In this document: positions 10,143 to 19,179 of the stretch, piece after piece
Layout: the number at the start of each line of letters is the position of its first letter
Numbering within the stretch: the stretch's first letter is position 1
NCBI RefSeq assembly: GCF_023073415.1
Contig: NZ_JADPJL010000016.1
Coordinates: forward strand, 1-64,000
Direction of reading: 5' to 3'
Source of the DNA: Bradyrhizobium sp. 190
GTDB taxonomy: Bacteria > Pseudomonadota > Alphaproteobacteria > Rhizobiales > Xanthobacteraceae
DNA: 64,000 nucleotides
Translations under genes and position numbers: made by a program
Notes under the pieces: generated by a model
The model's input: the letters and a program-made list of their open reading frames with translations, nothing else
What the model was told of the DNA's origin: nothing
Database searches by the model: none

Positions 10143-11422
10143 CGAACGAACTTGTCGTGCTCTTGGATGGCAAAGAAGTTGGCCGCGTGCGCAGCGATGC
10201 GCGCGGCCGGCTGACCTTTATCTATGACAGCAACTGGCGCGGCACGCAGGGAGCTTATCCCCTATCACTCTCGATGCCGCTTGCCGCCGAGCAACATGGT
10301 CCCGCGTCCGTTCAGGCCTTCCTGTGGGGACTTCTGCCCGACAATGAGCGTGTGCTTGATCGTTGGGCCAAGAAATTCCAGGTCTCCGCCCGCAACGCCT
10401 TTGCCCTCATCTCTCACGTAGGGGTGGATTGCGCCGGTGCGATCCAGTTCGTCACGCCCGATCGGTTGGAAGCCTTGAGAACAGGCGAAAACGACAAGAT
10501 CGAATGGCTCGGCCCGCCGGAAATCGCCAAACGGCTCCAGGCCTTGCGAGAGGATCACGCTGCCTGGCGTTTGCCGCGGGACACCGGCCAATTCAGTCTC
10601 GCGGGCGCCCAGCCGAAAACGGCTCTTCTTTTGAAAAAGGGCCAATGGGGTATTCCGTCTGGGCGCGTTCCGACCACGCATATCCTGAAACCGCCGACAG
10701 GCCATTTCGACGGACACGCCGAAAATGAGCACGTTTGCCTATTGCTCGCGCGCAATCTGGGCCTCCCGGTCGCAGACACCAAAGTGATGCGGTTTGAAAA
10801 CGAAGTTGCCATTGTGGTCGAGCGCTATGATCGGCAACTCAGCGGAAACGACATCATCCGGATCCACCAGGAAGATGTCTGCCAAGCAATGGGCATCCCG
10901 CCGACGAAGAAATATCAGAACGAAGGTGGACCGACGCCAGCCAATGTGATCGACATCCTGCGTACCAACTCGACCGACCGCGCGGCCGACGTTCAGACCT
11001 TCGTTAGCGCCCTCGGCTTTAATTGGCTCATCGGGGGGCCTGATGCGCACGCCAAGAACTACTCGTTGCTTCTGGCGGGCGGTCCCCATGTACGTCTTGC
11101 GCCGCTCTACGATGTCGCCAGCATTCTTCCCTACGACGATGTGGACATTCGGAAGATCAAGCTCGCAATGAAAGTTGGAGGTGAATACAAGCTGGACTTA
11201 ATCGGCTTGCGCCAGTGGCAAAAGTTTGCCCGCGAAACGCGCATTGATACGGACGAACTTATTGCCAGTCTGATCTCAATGGCTGAGCAGATTCCCGACC
11301 TCGTGACTGACATTCGCGCGCGAGCGCTAGAGGAAGGATTAGACAATGCCGTCATCGGACGGTTGGCCAAGGCATTGAGCACAAGAGCGCGAGATTGCGA
11401 ACGTCTTCTGAGGGGCGGCTAG
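10139..11422 (+). CDS. hipA: HipA-like serine/threonine kinase toxin
   Basis: 427-aa HipA-family kinase. HipA proteins phosphorylate aminoacyl-tRNA synthetases (for example GltX) and cause growth arrest. The N-terminal HipA domain is followed by the kinase core: FSLAGAQPKTALLL (P-loop-like), THILKPPTGHFDGHAENEH, the catalytic GGPDAHAKNYSLLL (Asp and Asn of the catalytic loop) and LAPLYDVASILPY (metal-binding Asp). All key residues appear intact. It forms an operon with hipB. The module separates the fix genes from the ahpCD pair and was probably acquired. Confidence 0.9.
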   Translation: MTNELVVLLDGKEVGRVRSDARGRLTFIYDSNWRGTQGAYPLSLSMPLAAEQHGPASVQAFLWGLLPDNERVLDRWAKKFQVSARNAFALISHVGVDCAGAIQFVTPDRLEALRTGENDKIEWLGPPEIAKRLQALREDHAAWRLPRDTGQFSLAGAQPKTALLLKKGQWGIPSGRVPTTHILKPPTGHFDGHAENEHVCLLLARNLGLPVADTKVMRFENEVAIVVERYDRQLSGNDIIRIHQEDVCQAMGIPPTKKYQNEGGPTPANVIDILRTNSTDRAADVQTFVSALGFNWLIGGPDAHAKNYSLLLAGGPHVRLAPLYDVASILPYDDVDIRKIKLAMKVGGEYKLDLIGLRQWQKFARETRIDTDELIASLISMAEQIPDLVTDIRARALEEGLDNAVIGRLAKALSTRARDCERLLRGG

Positions 11423-11459
11423 AGTTCGGCAAGTTGATCCGGCATGATCATCATCGGTC

Positions 11460-11600
11460 CGGTATCCGCCGGCGGAACCAACGCCGGCTTCCCGCAACGT
11501 CTTCTCATGGGCGTCCATGCAGGCGCCGCTGCCGTTGATGGCACTTACTGCCAGCGACCCATAACTCGAATCGGCCCTGTCCGCGCCGAGATCGCCGGTG
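11460..11600 (-). pseudogene. AhpD fragment (partial duplicate)
   Basis: About 100 bp of reverse-strand sequence encodes [20 protein letters not shown] and REAGVGSAGG, matching residues around the active site of the complete ahpD at 12610-13155. The first active-site Cys is Ser here (INGSGAC in place of INGCGAC). Nucleotide identity to 12700-12800 is clearly high by eye. No complete frame remains. Confidence 0.7.
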
Positions 11601-11712
11601 ACGATGCGGCGCATGGAAGCCGAAATGTGGTCGCGGCATCCCATACAACGACTAGAGATGCTGTTTGTGAATGCGATTGTAGTACCGCGAGGGCTCTTGG
11701 AGGGTGACGCAG

Positions 11713-11841
11713 ATGCAGTCACTATGGATTTCGACTTCGCGCGATGATGAGGGACTCTCGCCCGTGGCCATCCGCGCATGGGCCTTGATCGGCTTGTTTG
11801 TCAATCTCGCTTTTGTTGGACTGGTCCTATTCTGCTGCTGA
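11713..11841 (+). CDS. Possible 42-aa membrane peptide
   Basis: Short frame starting MQSLWISTSRDDEGLSP and ending in one hydrophobic segment (WALIGLFVNLAFVGLVLFCC). GAGGGTG precedes the ATG by 6 nt. It resembles a single-span small membrane protein, but the length gives little statistical support and no family is recognised. Confidence 0.25.
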   Translation: MQSLWISTSRDDEGLSPVAIRAWALIGLFVNLAFVGLVLFCC

Positions 11842-12094
11842 GCTCAGATCTGGCCAACTTAGGTTGATCGCATCCGGTCTCTGACCATGTCGTTTGGGTA
11901 ACTTGCGTTGCTCTACCAAGCTTACGGAAAAATCGAACAATGTTGAAGACGAAAAAGTGGTGGTAGCTTTCGATGACGCAGATGCACTAGGTATTACAGC
12001 ACGAAATGCGTCGAAGATTGTTGTGCCTTTGGCGAGCGTTTCCCGTATTCGGTCTCTGGTTTCGACACCGCCCTTATCCTGCCGTCTCATGAAC

Positions 12095-12290
12095 TCGGCA
12101 GGTCATCGTCCATCGTTGCGGTGCGGATCGCAATCTTCGTGTCGATGTGCCCGTTGAAACCGATCGGCCCGCAATAGACCTCTCGCGTCACACGCTCGAT
12201 CTCGGCGATAATTTCGAACCGCAGCACTTTTGGTGCCGTAATGCAGCCGCCCCGGAAAGGGTAGGGTGGCGGCTCTCAATCTCCTGCAAC
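12095..12290 (-). pseudogene. Chorismate-binding enzyme (TrpE/PabB-type) fragment
   Basis: Reverse-strand translation across one frame change gives a GGCITAPKV-like segment, then EIIAEIERVTREVYCGPIGF and NGHIDTKIAIRTATMDDD. These match the conserved C-terminal active-site region of anthranilate synthase component I and PabB. There is no N-terminal domain and the fragment stops at about 12095, so it is a relic. Confidence 0.6.
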
Positions 12291-12609
12291 TTCTGAGATC
12301 GACGTTTGTGCGGTGAGGCATAGAATTCGTGATCGCTGGAACACGACCGAGTGCCGAGTGCAAACGCGTGCCACATTGGTACGCATCAGCTTGACGATCA
12401 GAGTGTTCGCGTCACGGTCCTTGTCGGGCCAGACTGGGACTCAGCGCGGCGTTAGTCTTCCTTGCAATCAGCGGAACGCCTGGCAGGTCGCCTCGATCCG
12501 CTTGCGCGGAGAGGCCGAAATCAGAGCAAAGCTCGGGCCCCTCCGCGAACTCAGGTTCGTAGATATCGCTCTAACCCTGACCCTCTCCCACAACAAGAGG
12601 GCGGATGCA

Positions 12610-13155
12610 TCACTCCTCCGCCTGGACCACGCCGTGCCCGGCCGCCTCGATCGCAACCGCAACCGATTGCACGATCGCGGCAAGGCGCACCGCAGTCTGG
12701 ATCGCGGCGGAACCGACGCCGGCTTCCTGCAGCGCCTTCTCATGGGCATCCACGCAGGCACCGCAGCCATTGATGGCGGAAACCGCCAGCGACCACAGCT
12801 CGAAATCGGCCTTGTCAACCCCAGGATTGGCGATCACGTTCATGCGCAACCGCGCCGGCATGCTCTTGTATTCCGGATTGGAAGCGAGGTGAACGAAACG
12901 GTAATAGACGTTGTTCATCGCCATCACGCAAGCTGCGGATTTCGCAGCCGCAACCGCCGCCGGCGTCATCACGGCAGCCGCCGCGGATTCCATTGCGGCG
13001 ATCACTACCGGGGCGCGGGTCGCGATCGCGGTCGCCAGCAATAGCCCGTATTTGCTCTGCGGTGACAACGTCTCATCAGCCACCATCGACGCCAGATTGA
13101 GTCTGACGTCCTTGGCGAAATCTGGAATCTGGTCCTTTAATTGCTCGATAGACAT
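12610..13155 (-). CDS. ahpD: AhpD-type alkylhydroperoxidase
   Basis: 181-aa carboxymuconolactone-decarboxylase-fold protein. The active-site motif [10 protein letters not shown] (Cys-x2-Cys with conserved His) is intact, as needed for thiol peroxidase activity or for re-reducing AhpC. It lies 6 bp after the peroxiredoxin gene on the same strand. The ATG at 13155 has TGAGGTATC upstream. In symbiotic rhizobia such a pair would limit peroxide in nodules. Confidence 0.93.
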   Translation of the reverse strand: MSIEQLKDQIPDFAKDVRLNLASMVADETLSPQSKYGLLLATAIATRAPVVIAAMESAAAAVMTPAAVAAAKSAACVMAMNNVYYRFVHLASNPEYKSMPARLRMNVIANPGVDKADFELWSLAVSAINGCGACVDAHEKALQEAGVGSAAIQTAVRLAAIVQSVAVAIEAAGHGVVQAEE

Positions 13156-13161
13156 GATACC

Positions 13162-13716
13162 TCAGGCTACTTTCAGAGTTTCGCCGCCGATCTCGCGGTT
13201 GCAGGGGCACAGCTCGTCGGTCTGCAGCGCGTCCAATACTCGCAGCGTGTCCTTCGGGCTGCGGCCGACATTCAGGTTGGTCGCATAAACGTGCTGGATG
13301 GTGTTGTCGGGATCGACGATGAATGTATAGCGATAGGCGACGCCGTCAGGTGATCGCACACCCAGGCCATCGACCAGCGCGCCATTGGTGTCGGCAAATT
13401 GCCAGATCGGCAGATGATGCAGATCCTTGTGCTCGCGCCGCCAGGCGAGCTTGCAGAACTCGTTGTCGGTCGAGCCACCCAGCACGACTGCATCACGATC
13501 GGCGAAATCGCTGGACAGGCGCGCGAACTCGGCGATCTCGGTCGGGCAGACGAAGGTGAAATCTTTTGGGTAAAAGAAGATGATTTTCCATTTTCCGGAG
13601 AAGCTATCTTCAGTCAACGTCTCGAATGCGCTCTGCCCCTCCTCGTACTGCAGGTGAAAGCCGGGCTTCACGCCTGTGATTTCGAACGACGGCAACTTAC
13701 TTCCTATTCCAAGCAT
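13162..13716 (-). CDS. ahpC: AhpC/Prx1-type peroxiredoxin
   Basis: 184-aa two-Cys peroxiredoxin that reduces hydroperoxides. The peroxidatic Cys sits in FYPKDFTFVCPTEIAEFA (near residue 59) and the resolving Cys in DELCPCNREIGG near the C-terminus. The start MLGIGSKLPSFEI at 13716 was preferred over upstream in-frame ATGs because the fold begins there. It is the first gene of an operon with ahpD. A -24/-12 promoter lies 55 bp upstream, which points to NifA/RpoN control and a role in nodules. Confidence 0.94.
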   Translation of the reverse strand: MLGIGSKLPSFEITGVKPGFHLQYEEGQSAFETLTEDSFSGKWKIIFFYPKDFTFVCPTEIAEFARLSSDFADRDAVVLGGSTDNEFCKLAWRREHKDLHHLPIWQFADTNGALVDGLGVRSPDGVAYRYTFIVDPDNTIQHVYATNLNVGRSPKDTLRVLDALQTDELCPCNREIGGETLKVA

Positions 13717-13770
13717 ATTGTCCTCACAAGGTTGCTTTTGCGCGGAGAGCGACATTCCGGCAACAGCGAA

Positions 13771-13785
13771 GCAAACTATATGCCA
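13771..13785 (-). promoter_or_regulatory. Sigma-54 (-24/-12) promoter of ahpCD
   Basis: On the reverse strand TGGCATATAGTTTGC has GG and GC exactly 10 nt apart. It lies about 55 bp upstream of the peroxiredoxin start. No perfect TGT-N10-ACA site was found within 120 bp upstream, so the activator is uncertain. Confidence 0.7.
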
Positions 13786-13979
13786 TTCGTCCTCAAAATC
13801 CTCGGTTGCCGGAATGCGACAATCGGATGCTTGGGCATGCAGGCATTTGAACGCCATCGTTTCGGCTGAATGCTTCACTGCTTCCTCATGGCGTGTGCAG
13901 GCGGCAGGTTGCAGCCGTTGAAAGAGTTGCCCAGCCACGGTTAAGTTACGACGGCGAAGCAATGTCGGGACTGGACAAG

Positions 13980-14176
13980 ATGAAGGCTCAGCGCACGCAA
14001 TGTCCTGACAAGCCTCGTGATCGCCGTGCTTGAGGGCACCACGAACGCTCAAAAGAGTGGGCGGGTACCGGGCGGTTTTCATCGATGGTCATCAGGCCGT
14101 GGACGATGACGGGCTCAAGGTTGGCGATGCCATGTCGGCCGTGATCAAGTCGTCGGATATGATGATCGGTAAGTAG
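13980..14176 (+). pseudogene. Molbindin (Mop/TOBE) remnant
   Basis: The start reads MK then, after one frame change, LSARNVLTSLVIAVLEGTTN. The end reads GLKVGDAMSAVIKSSDMMIG before the stop at 14174-14176. Both ends match the ~70-aa single-TOBE molybdate-binding proteins. At least two frame changes separate them. It belongs to the decayed molybdate locus that follows. Confidence 0.65.
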
Positions 14177-14244
14177 CTCTAGCCGAACTGGAATGCGCCC
14201 GGACGCGCGGCAGGCGCCCTGTGATGTCGCGCCATCATTCCCCC

Positions 14245-14440
14245 ACGACTTGGTGCTCGCAAGGTGTCGTGCCGAAATCTCCGGTGAAAGTCCGGAGGCG
14301 GCAAGGCATTTTTCGGGAACGCCGGTGAGGAGCGGCACGCCAGATATGATCGCATCGGCAAGTTCGTCGCGCAGATCTTGGACGCCTCCTGCTTGGAGAA
14401 TTTATTGAACACGAGCAGATCGACATCCTTCGTTCATCGC
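14245..14440 (-). pseudogene. DUF2478-like nucleotide-binding protein fragment
   Basis: Reverse-strand pieces read DVDLLVFNKFSKQEASK and, in another frame, a GVPLLTGVPEKCL-like segment. These resemble the C-terminal part of DUF2478 proteins, which often sit next to molybdenum-uptake genes. Frames are broken and the N-terminal P-loop was not found. Confidence 0.45.
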
Positions 14441-14759
14441 GCAGGAAGGGATAACTGTGGCGCTGCCAAGCTCATTAGCCTAGAAGCTTACACCAAATGG
14501 CACCGGTGCCGGGTGGCTGGCAGATCGAAATCTCGTGCCCGTCATTTCGAGCGGGACCATGGTCTTCGTGCTCATTGCGTCCTGAAGTTTCGCTGGACGA
14601 TGCTGCCGACGCGCGCGCGTTGCCGCGCGAGATCCTGGGTTAAGTCGGCGAGCAGCATATCGACTTCCTGTCCTGGGCCGGTAGAGGATTGTCATGACGC
14701 GGTTGGGATCAATCTAGGAGAAGTTAGTGAAGATGGCCTTGGTCCTCTTTCCGCTGGTA

Positions 14760-15947
14760 TCAGGCCGCGGCGCTTTCCTGTCCAGCATCTTCCGCTGGCG
14801 TGGAAGCCGTTATAGCCGGCAGCGGAGGTCCAGACACCGTGAGCAGTGAGACGCCCTCGATCTGGGCAAATACGTCCATTCCATTCTCGAGCCCTAGCGT
14901 ATCAAAGGAGAAACGCGTAATGCGCGCCAAAATCTCCGCGCCAGAGCCTCCGCTGCCGAGCCCAAGCAGCAGCGTGAGCTCACCCGGGCAGAGCGGCAAA
15001 CAGGCCTTTATCCGCGCCGGAAAGACATTGAGCATGGAGTTTGCGAGCGGCGCTTCGCGTGCAAGGCTGACGTCGCTGGCTGCGATGCGCAGCCGCTGGT
15101 GCACGCCGGGTGGAAGGGGCGCCGCCGGCACCAGCAAGCGCGCACCTTTGACGGAGAGGATGAGTAGGCCATAGCGTCTGTCATAGCCGGCGGTCACGGC
15201 ATCAAGGCTGACAGCAGCCTCGCGGCTTGCCGCAAGCGGCAGCGCAGGATCGGTCTGCAAGACATGTAACGGCCCAGCCGCAGTCACCGTGCCATGATCG
15301 GTGATAACGAGATGATCGGCAAGGCGTTCAATATCAGCCATGTCATGGCTGATATAGATCATCGGCAGCGCGAACTGTTTCTGCAGGCACTCGAGCAACG
15401 ACAGAATCTCTCTCTTGGCGCAGCGGTCAAGAGCGGCAAGCGGCTCGTCCATTACAAGCAACTTTGGCTGGGATAACAGCGCCCGGCCGATTACAACGCG
15501 CTGCCGCTCGCCGCCGGCGAGGTGCGCTGGCGAGCGGTCGAGCAGCGGCGCGATACCCAGAAATGCGAGTACCTTCTCAAAGACGATCAGCATCGGTTCG
15601 CCTTTGGGCGTGCCGTAGAGCAGGTTTCTCTGGACCGTCAAATGGGGAAAAAGGGTTTCCTCCTGGAACACATAACCGATGGGGCGCAAATGCGGTGGGC
15701 GGAACATGGTCTCATCCTGCCACAACTCACCATCGATGCCACAGAAAGCGTCGGGTAAATGCTCGAGACCGGCGATGCAGCGCGCGATCGTGGTTTTGCC
15801 GCAGCCTGGCGGTCCGAAAATCGCTGCCACACCTTTAGCCGGTACGCTGAACTGCGCGTCGAGTGGAAAGCTACCCAACTGCCTCTTGAAGGCGATTTCG
15901 ATCCGGCCTGGTGTGGCTGTTCTCACGTGCGCCTCGTTCCGCAGCAT
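14760..15947 (-). CDS. modC: Molybdate ABC transporter ATP-binding protein ModC
   Basis: 395-aa ATPase of the ModABC molybdate importer, peripheral on the inner membrane. Walker A is GPPGCGKT (residues 45-52), the signature is [15 protein letters not shown], Walker B is [12 protein letters not shown] and the H-loop is [15 protein letters not shown]-terminal TOBE region follows (residues ~290-365). The ATG at 15947 overlaps the end of modB by 25 bp. The ABC domain looks functional although modA upstream is damaged. Confidence 0.93.
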   Translation of the reverse strand: MLRNEAHVRTATPGRIEIAFKRQLGSFPLDAQFSVPAKGVAAIFGPPGCGKTTIARCIAGLEHLPDAFCGIDGELWQDETMFRPPHLRPIGYVFQEETLFPHLTVQRNLLYGTPKGEPMLIVFEKVLAFLGIAPLLDRSPAHLAGGERQRVVIGRALLSQPKLLVMDEPLAALDRCAKREILSLLECLQKQFALPMIYISHDMADIERLADHLVITDHGTVTAAGPLHVLQTDPALPLAASREAAVSLDAVTAGYDRRYGLLILSVKGARLLVPAAPLPPGVHQRLRIAASDVSLAREAPLANSMLNVFPARIKACLPLCPGELTLLLGLGSGGSGAEILARITRFSFDTLGLENGMDVFAQIEGVSLLTVSGPPLPAITASTPAEDAGQESAAA

Positions 15948-16609
15948 TTCTCGATCAACGTTAAAAGGATGATTACCGCAAAGGCGAACATCACCATGCC
16001 GCCGGCAAGCTGATTTGCTTCGCGCCAGCGCGACGCTTGGACATAGTCGAAGAGAAGGGCCGACACCACCTTGGTGCGTCCAGGAATGTTGCCGCCGATA
16101 ATCAGTACGAGGCCGAATGCGCCGATTGTATGCGAAAAACCAAGCACCGCGGCTGTGAGAAAACCCGGTCGCGCCAGGGGCAGGGCGACGGTAAAGAACG
16201 CATACAATGGAGAGGCGCGCAAAGTGGCCGCAACTTCCAGCGGACGGTTGCCGATGGTAACGAAGGAGTTGCGGATGGGCTGGACCACGAAAGGCAGCGC
16301 CCACAACACCGATCCTACCACGAGTCCCGCAAAAGTGAAAGCGAACGTGCGTCCGCCCCAGAGAGAGGCGAGAAGGCCGCCAGGGCCGCTCGGGCCGAGC
16401 AAGACCAACAGATAAAAACCGATTACCGTTGGCGGTAGCACCAGCGGCAGCGCGATGAGCGCGGCCACCGCCTCAGCCCAAAAGCTCTTTGACCGTGCTA
16501 GCCACCACGCGAGCGGCGTACCAACGATTAGCAGGATCAGGGTCGTCAGGCTCGCGAGCTCGATCGTGAGCCCGAGCGATTGCCAGATTTCTGTCGAAAA
16601 GCGCCCCAT
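15923..16609 (-). CDS. modB: Molybdate ABC transporter permease ModB
   Basis: 228-aa inner-membrane permease with about five hydrophobic segments. The cytoplasmic EAA loop that contacts ModC is visible ([20 protein letters not shown] and [10 protein letters not shown]). The start [19 protein letters not shown] at 16609 lies inside the 3' end of the damaged modA frame, so the genes overlap. It appears complete. Confidence 0.93.
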   Translation of the reverse strand: MGRFSTEIWQSLGLTIELASLTTLILLIVGTPLAWWLARSKSFWAEAVAALIALPLVLPPTVIGFYLLVLLGPSGPGGLLASLWGGRTFAFTFAGLVVGSVLWALPFVVQPIRNSFVTIGNRPLEVAATLRASPLYAFFTVALPLARPGFLTAAVLGFSHTIGAFGLVLIIGGNIPGRTKVVSALLFDYVQASRWREANQLAGGMVMFAFAVIILLTLIEKCCGTRRT

Positions 16610-17028
16610 GCACGTCTACTCCGGTCGTCGAACCCGTAGCCATCGCGCGCGACGACGGAGTGGGTTTCCGGTGTTTCGAGAAAATTGACGAAGGCGCGTA
16701 TCACGGTGCTGTCGGCGCAAATCTTGACCAACATGGGGCCCTGCGGGATGGGGATATAAAGCTTCTTCGGCACCAGACAACGCGAACCACTGGCGCCGTT
16801 GGCCGAAAGGAACATCTGAAATGAAGCGCCTTGGGTGATCTGGCTGTACAACTGTCCACTCGCCCCAACCACGGCCTCGTCCCAGGTCTTCTGCTCGAAC
16901 GAAGCTGCAGTCTCCTTCGCGGGCTCGCGAATCGCGGCGAGCGCCACATTGGTGTTCGCCGCCTCCGCATTTCCGAGCATAAGCAGAATCAGAGTTGCAT
17001 TGATCAGGATTAATCGGGCAAGTGTCAC
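16546..17028 (-). pseudogene. modA: Molybdate-binding protein ModA, internally deleted
   Basis: The 160-aa frame has a good signal peptide (LILINATLILLMLGNAEA), then the first ~60 residues of mature ModA ending QITQGASFQMFLSANGA. It jumps directly to the ModA C-terminal region (VPKKLYIPIPQGPMLVKI, then FLETPETHSVVARDGYGF). ModA is normally about 250 aa, so roughly 90-100 central residues that form much of the oxyanion pocket are missing in frame. The tail runs 60 bp into modB. It is unlikely to bind molybdate. Confidence 0.8.
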
Positions 17029-17610
17029 CGGACAGCTCCTAGGGACGGAAACGGTGCCACTGCTTTCTGGTCACAGCGGCTCTTCGCTGCTCGATCCTAG
17101 CAATCGGCGTGCCGCTCGCAGAATTTGATGCGTGCCTTGCTTGAGAAGAGTGAAGCACGCATAGACGTCAGCTTGCCTTCTGGAATGGCGACACCCGTCG
17201 TCGGATGTCGGACATCGACGTCGTCAACCGCACACGGACTGGCATTACAAGATGGGGGGCAGACGTGATGCCGATCGCCTCTCGTCCAAGCTTGAAGATT
17301 GCTTCAGAATGGTGAAGGCAGTGTCGGGACTAATCGCCAATGTCACCAAGCGCGTGCGGGTTAAAGACCTTGGCTGGTTTGTCATAGGCCCGTTCGATTC
17401 GACAACTCATGGATCTCGGCTTTCATACAGCACAAGCTGCATGCCTGCGAATGATTTCATGATTGTCTTCAGAACGCGCGTCACTGCTCCGCGGCTCTAT
17501 CGCTCGACTCGTGATCTGCATCGTCGCTCTCATCTAATTCTGGTTGACGTGATAGGTTAGCTCGAGGATCCACAATGCTAACCACGCTGCTCTGGCGTTG
17601 CCAACCGAAC
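17029..17610. other. Region between modA and the duplicated nifH control region
   Basis: No supported gene. A 102-codon forward frame (17252-17560) has no recognisable family or ribosome site and is probably chance. No sigma-54 site was found for the modABC remnant. Confidence 0.4.
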
Positions 17611-17616
17611 AACCCG

Positions 17617-17632
17617 TGTTCAATTTCTGACA
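17617..17632 (+). promoter_or_regulatory. NifA upstream activator sequence (copy of nifH UAS)
   Basis: Perfect TGT-N10-ACA (TGT 17617-17619, ACA 17630-17632), followed by ACGGC as in the nifH distal site at 794-809. The counterpart of the proximal nifH site is degenerate here: CGT replaces TGT before TTCAAAACA near 17655. Confidence 0.8.
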
Positions 17633-17727
17633 ACGGCGCAAAAGCACGTCGGGTTCAAAACACCGCGGCTTGCGCCGCCGTGGAGGCTTTGAAACCGTAG
17701 TCAGGCGCTTAAGTGCGCTGACGGCGC

Positions 17728-17742
17728 TGGCATGAGCGTTGC
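17728..17742 (+). promoter_or_regulatory. Sigma-54 promoter (copy of nifH promoter)
   Basis: TGGCATGAGCGTTGC: GG at 17729-17730, GC at 17741-17742. The UAS-to-promoter spacing (112 bp) matches nifH (113 bp), and the leader to 17899 stays recognisably nifH-like, including CTTGGAGAGCAAAATG at the start codon. Confidence 0.85.
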
Positions 17743-17898
17743 TATTGAGATGCCTCAACACGAAGTGAGGGCTGAAGGCACGCAGACGCGCAAGATAGGC
17801 GATGTTCTCCTTCCTTGAACCCGCGCGCCCCCGTTTCCTACAAAGACAAGCTCGCGCATAAAGCCGCGCAGCTTCTGGCAATAACCTTGGAGAGCAAA

Positions 17899-19062
17899 AT
17901 GGTACTGCGCATGGAATCCGAGGCTCCTCCCATAAAAGTGCAGAGCTGGTTGCGTGGCCAGCCCCTGAGGAGCTTGCAAGGAGAAAAGGTCTACATCATC
18001 GAATTTTGGGCAACTTGGTGCGAGCCATGTGTGAAGGCGATGCCCCATTTGGTGCGACTCCAAGAGGAATACAGAGACAGGGGACTTGAGGTCGTCGGAG
18101 TCGCAGCTAACGAAGAAGGGCCAACGCTGGACGAGGCTCGAGCCAAGTTGGACGCGTGGTTGACCGAAAAATTCCCGAAGCTGGGCTATTCAATCGCGCT
18201 CGACTATTCAGGAGAAATGAACAAGCTTTGGATGGAGCCCAGTTCTTCACTCGGGATTCCTACCTCGTTCGTGGTCGACCGTGACGGCCACATCGCCTTT
18301 ATCGGTCATCCGACGCAACTCGATAACGTCTTGCCGAAGGTTCTCAATGGCATCTGGCGCACCAGCGATGAAGCCAAAGCCGCCGATACGAAGCGAATCG
18401 GCGAAGCTCAGCGCCTGCGCGAAACACTAGCGTTGCGTAAGTCGATACTCGCCAAACTTACGCCCGCGATAAAGGCCGAGGATTGGGTGACGGCGCTTTC
18501 GGCAGCCGAAGAGGCCGTCGCCGTGATGCCGGACGACATCAGCTTCCGCCTGATTCATGTAGATCTTTTACTTCACAAGATGCACGACATGCGGACGGGC
18601 TTGCCGGCCATGCGCCGATTGATTCGAGACGCGATCGGCCAAAGATCGGAGGTGTGGATGGCCGGAGTTATGGGCGAACTCTTCGATCCGGTGAAGGACA
18701 ACTCCTACGTTCCGCCTGCCGAGCGCTTTGCGATGGGCAAGGAGTTGGCCGAACACATGCTGACGCTGAATCCTCCGCAACGCGGCGAGGGCGATAAGTT
18801 CAAGTCCTATGGAGCGATCGCTCAATATTATTACGAGAGCGGCAACAAGGATCGCGCGATCGAGTTGATCGAGCTTGCGCTGAAGTCGTTGGACCATCCG
18901 GAGCCTATCCACGAAGAAGTGAAACAGCGCTTCGCGCCGCGGTTGCTTCAGGCCCTGGCCAACTACAAGGGTGAAAAGGTTTGTTACGGGAATTTCTGTT
19001 CGGCTCCGCAAAACAAGTCTCCTGAAGTGCCAAAGCGCAGGCGCCGGAGGAGAAAAAAATGA
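17899..19062 (+). CDS. TlpA-like thioredoxin-fold protein with C-terminal helical repeats
   Basis: 387-aa protein. Residues 10-150 are a TlpA/AhpC-TSA thioredoxin fold with active site FWATWCEPCVKAMP (Cys41-x2-Cys44) and the cis-Pro loop GIPTSFVVDRDG. Residues ~160-360 are Ala/Leu-rich helices resembling TPR repeats. The tail is strongly basic (KRRRRRRKK). The start at 17899 matches the nifH start in the duplicated leader (GGAGAG just upstream). The longer frame from 17815 would translate that leader. With this start there is no signal peptide, so it should be a cytoplasmic disulfide reductase or chaperone, unlike the exported TlpA. NifA/RpoN control is expected. Confidence 0.85.
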   Translation: MVLRMESEAPPIKVQSWLRGQPLRSLQGEKVYIIEFWATWCEPCVKAMPHLVRLQEEYRDRGLEVVGVAANEEGPTLDEARAKLDAWLTEKFPKLGYSIALDYSGEMNKLWMEPSSSLGIPTSFVVDRDGHIAFIGHPTQLDNVLPKVLNGIWRTSDEAKAADTKRIGEAQRLRETLALRKSILAKLTPAIKAEDWVTALSAAEEAVAVMPDDISFRLIHVDLLLHKMHDMRTGLPAMRRLIRDAIGQRSEVWMAGVMGELFDPVKDNSYVPPAERFAMGKELAEHMLTLNPPQRGEGDKFKSYGAIAQYYYESGNKDRAIELIELALKSLDHPEPIHEEVKQRFAPRLLQALANYKGEKVCYGNFCSAPQNKSPEVPKRRRRRRKK

Positions 19063-19179
19063 AAAAAGGGATGGTAATCGGAATTGTGCTTTCTGGTCCA
19101 TGCCCCCCACTTCTCTGGCGGCCACTCGCAAGTGGTCGTCCCGTGAAATACCTGATTTTGAATCAGATTGATTAGGTGT

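Noticed and set aside
17171..17181. tts box (type III secretion regulator site)
   Set aside because: Only GTCAGCTTG matches; the rest of the consensus is absent and no secretion gene follows.
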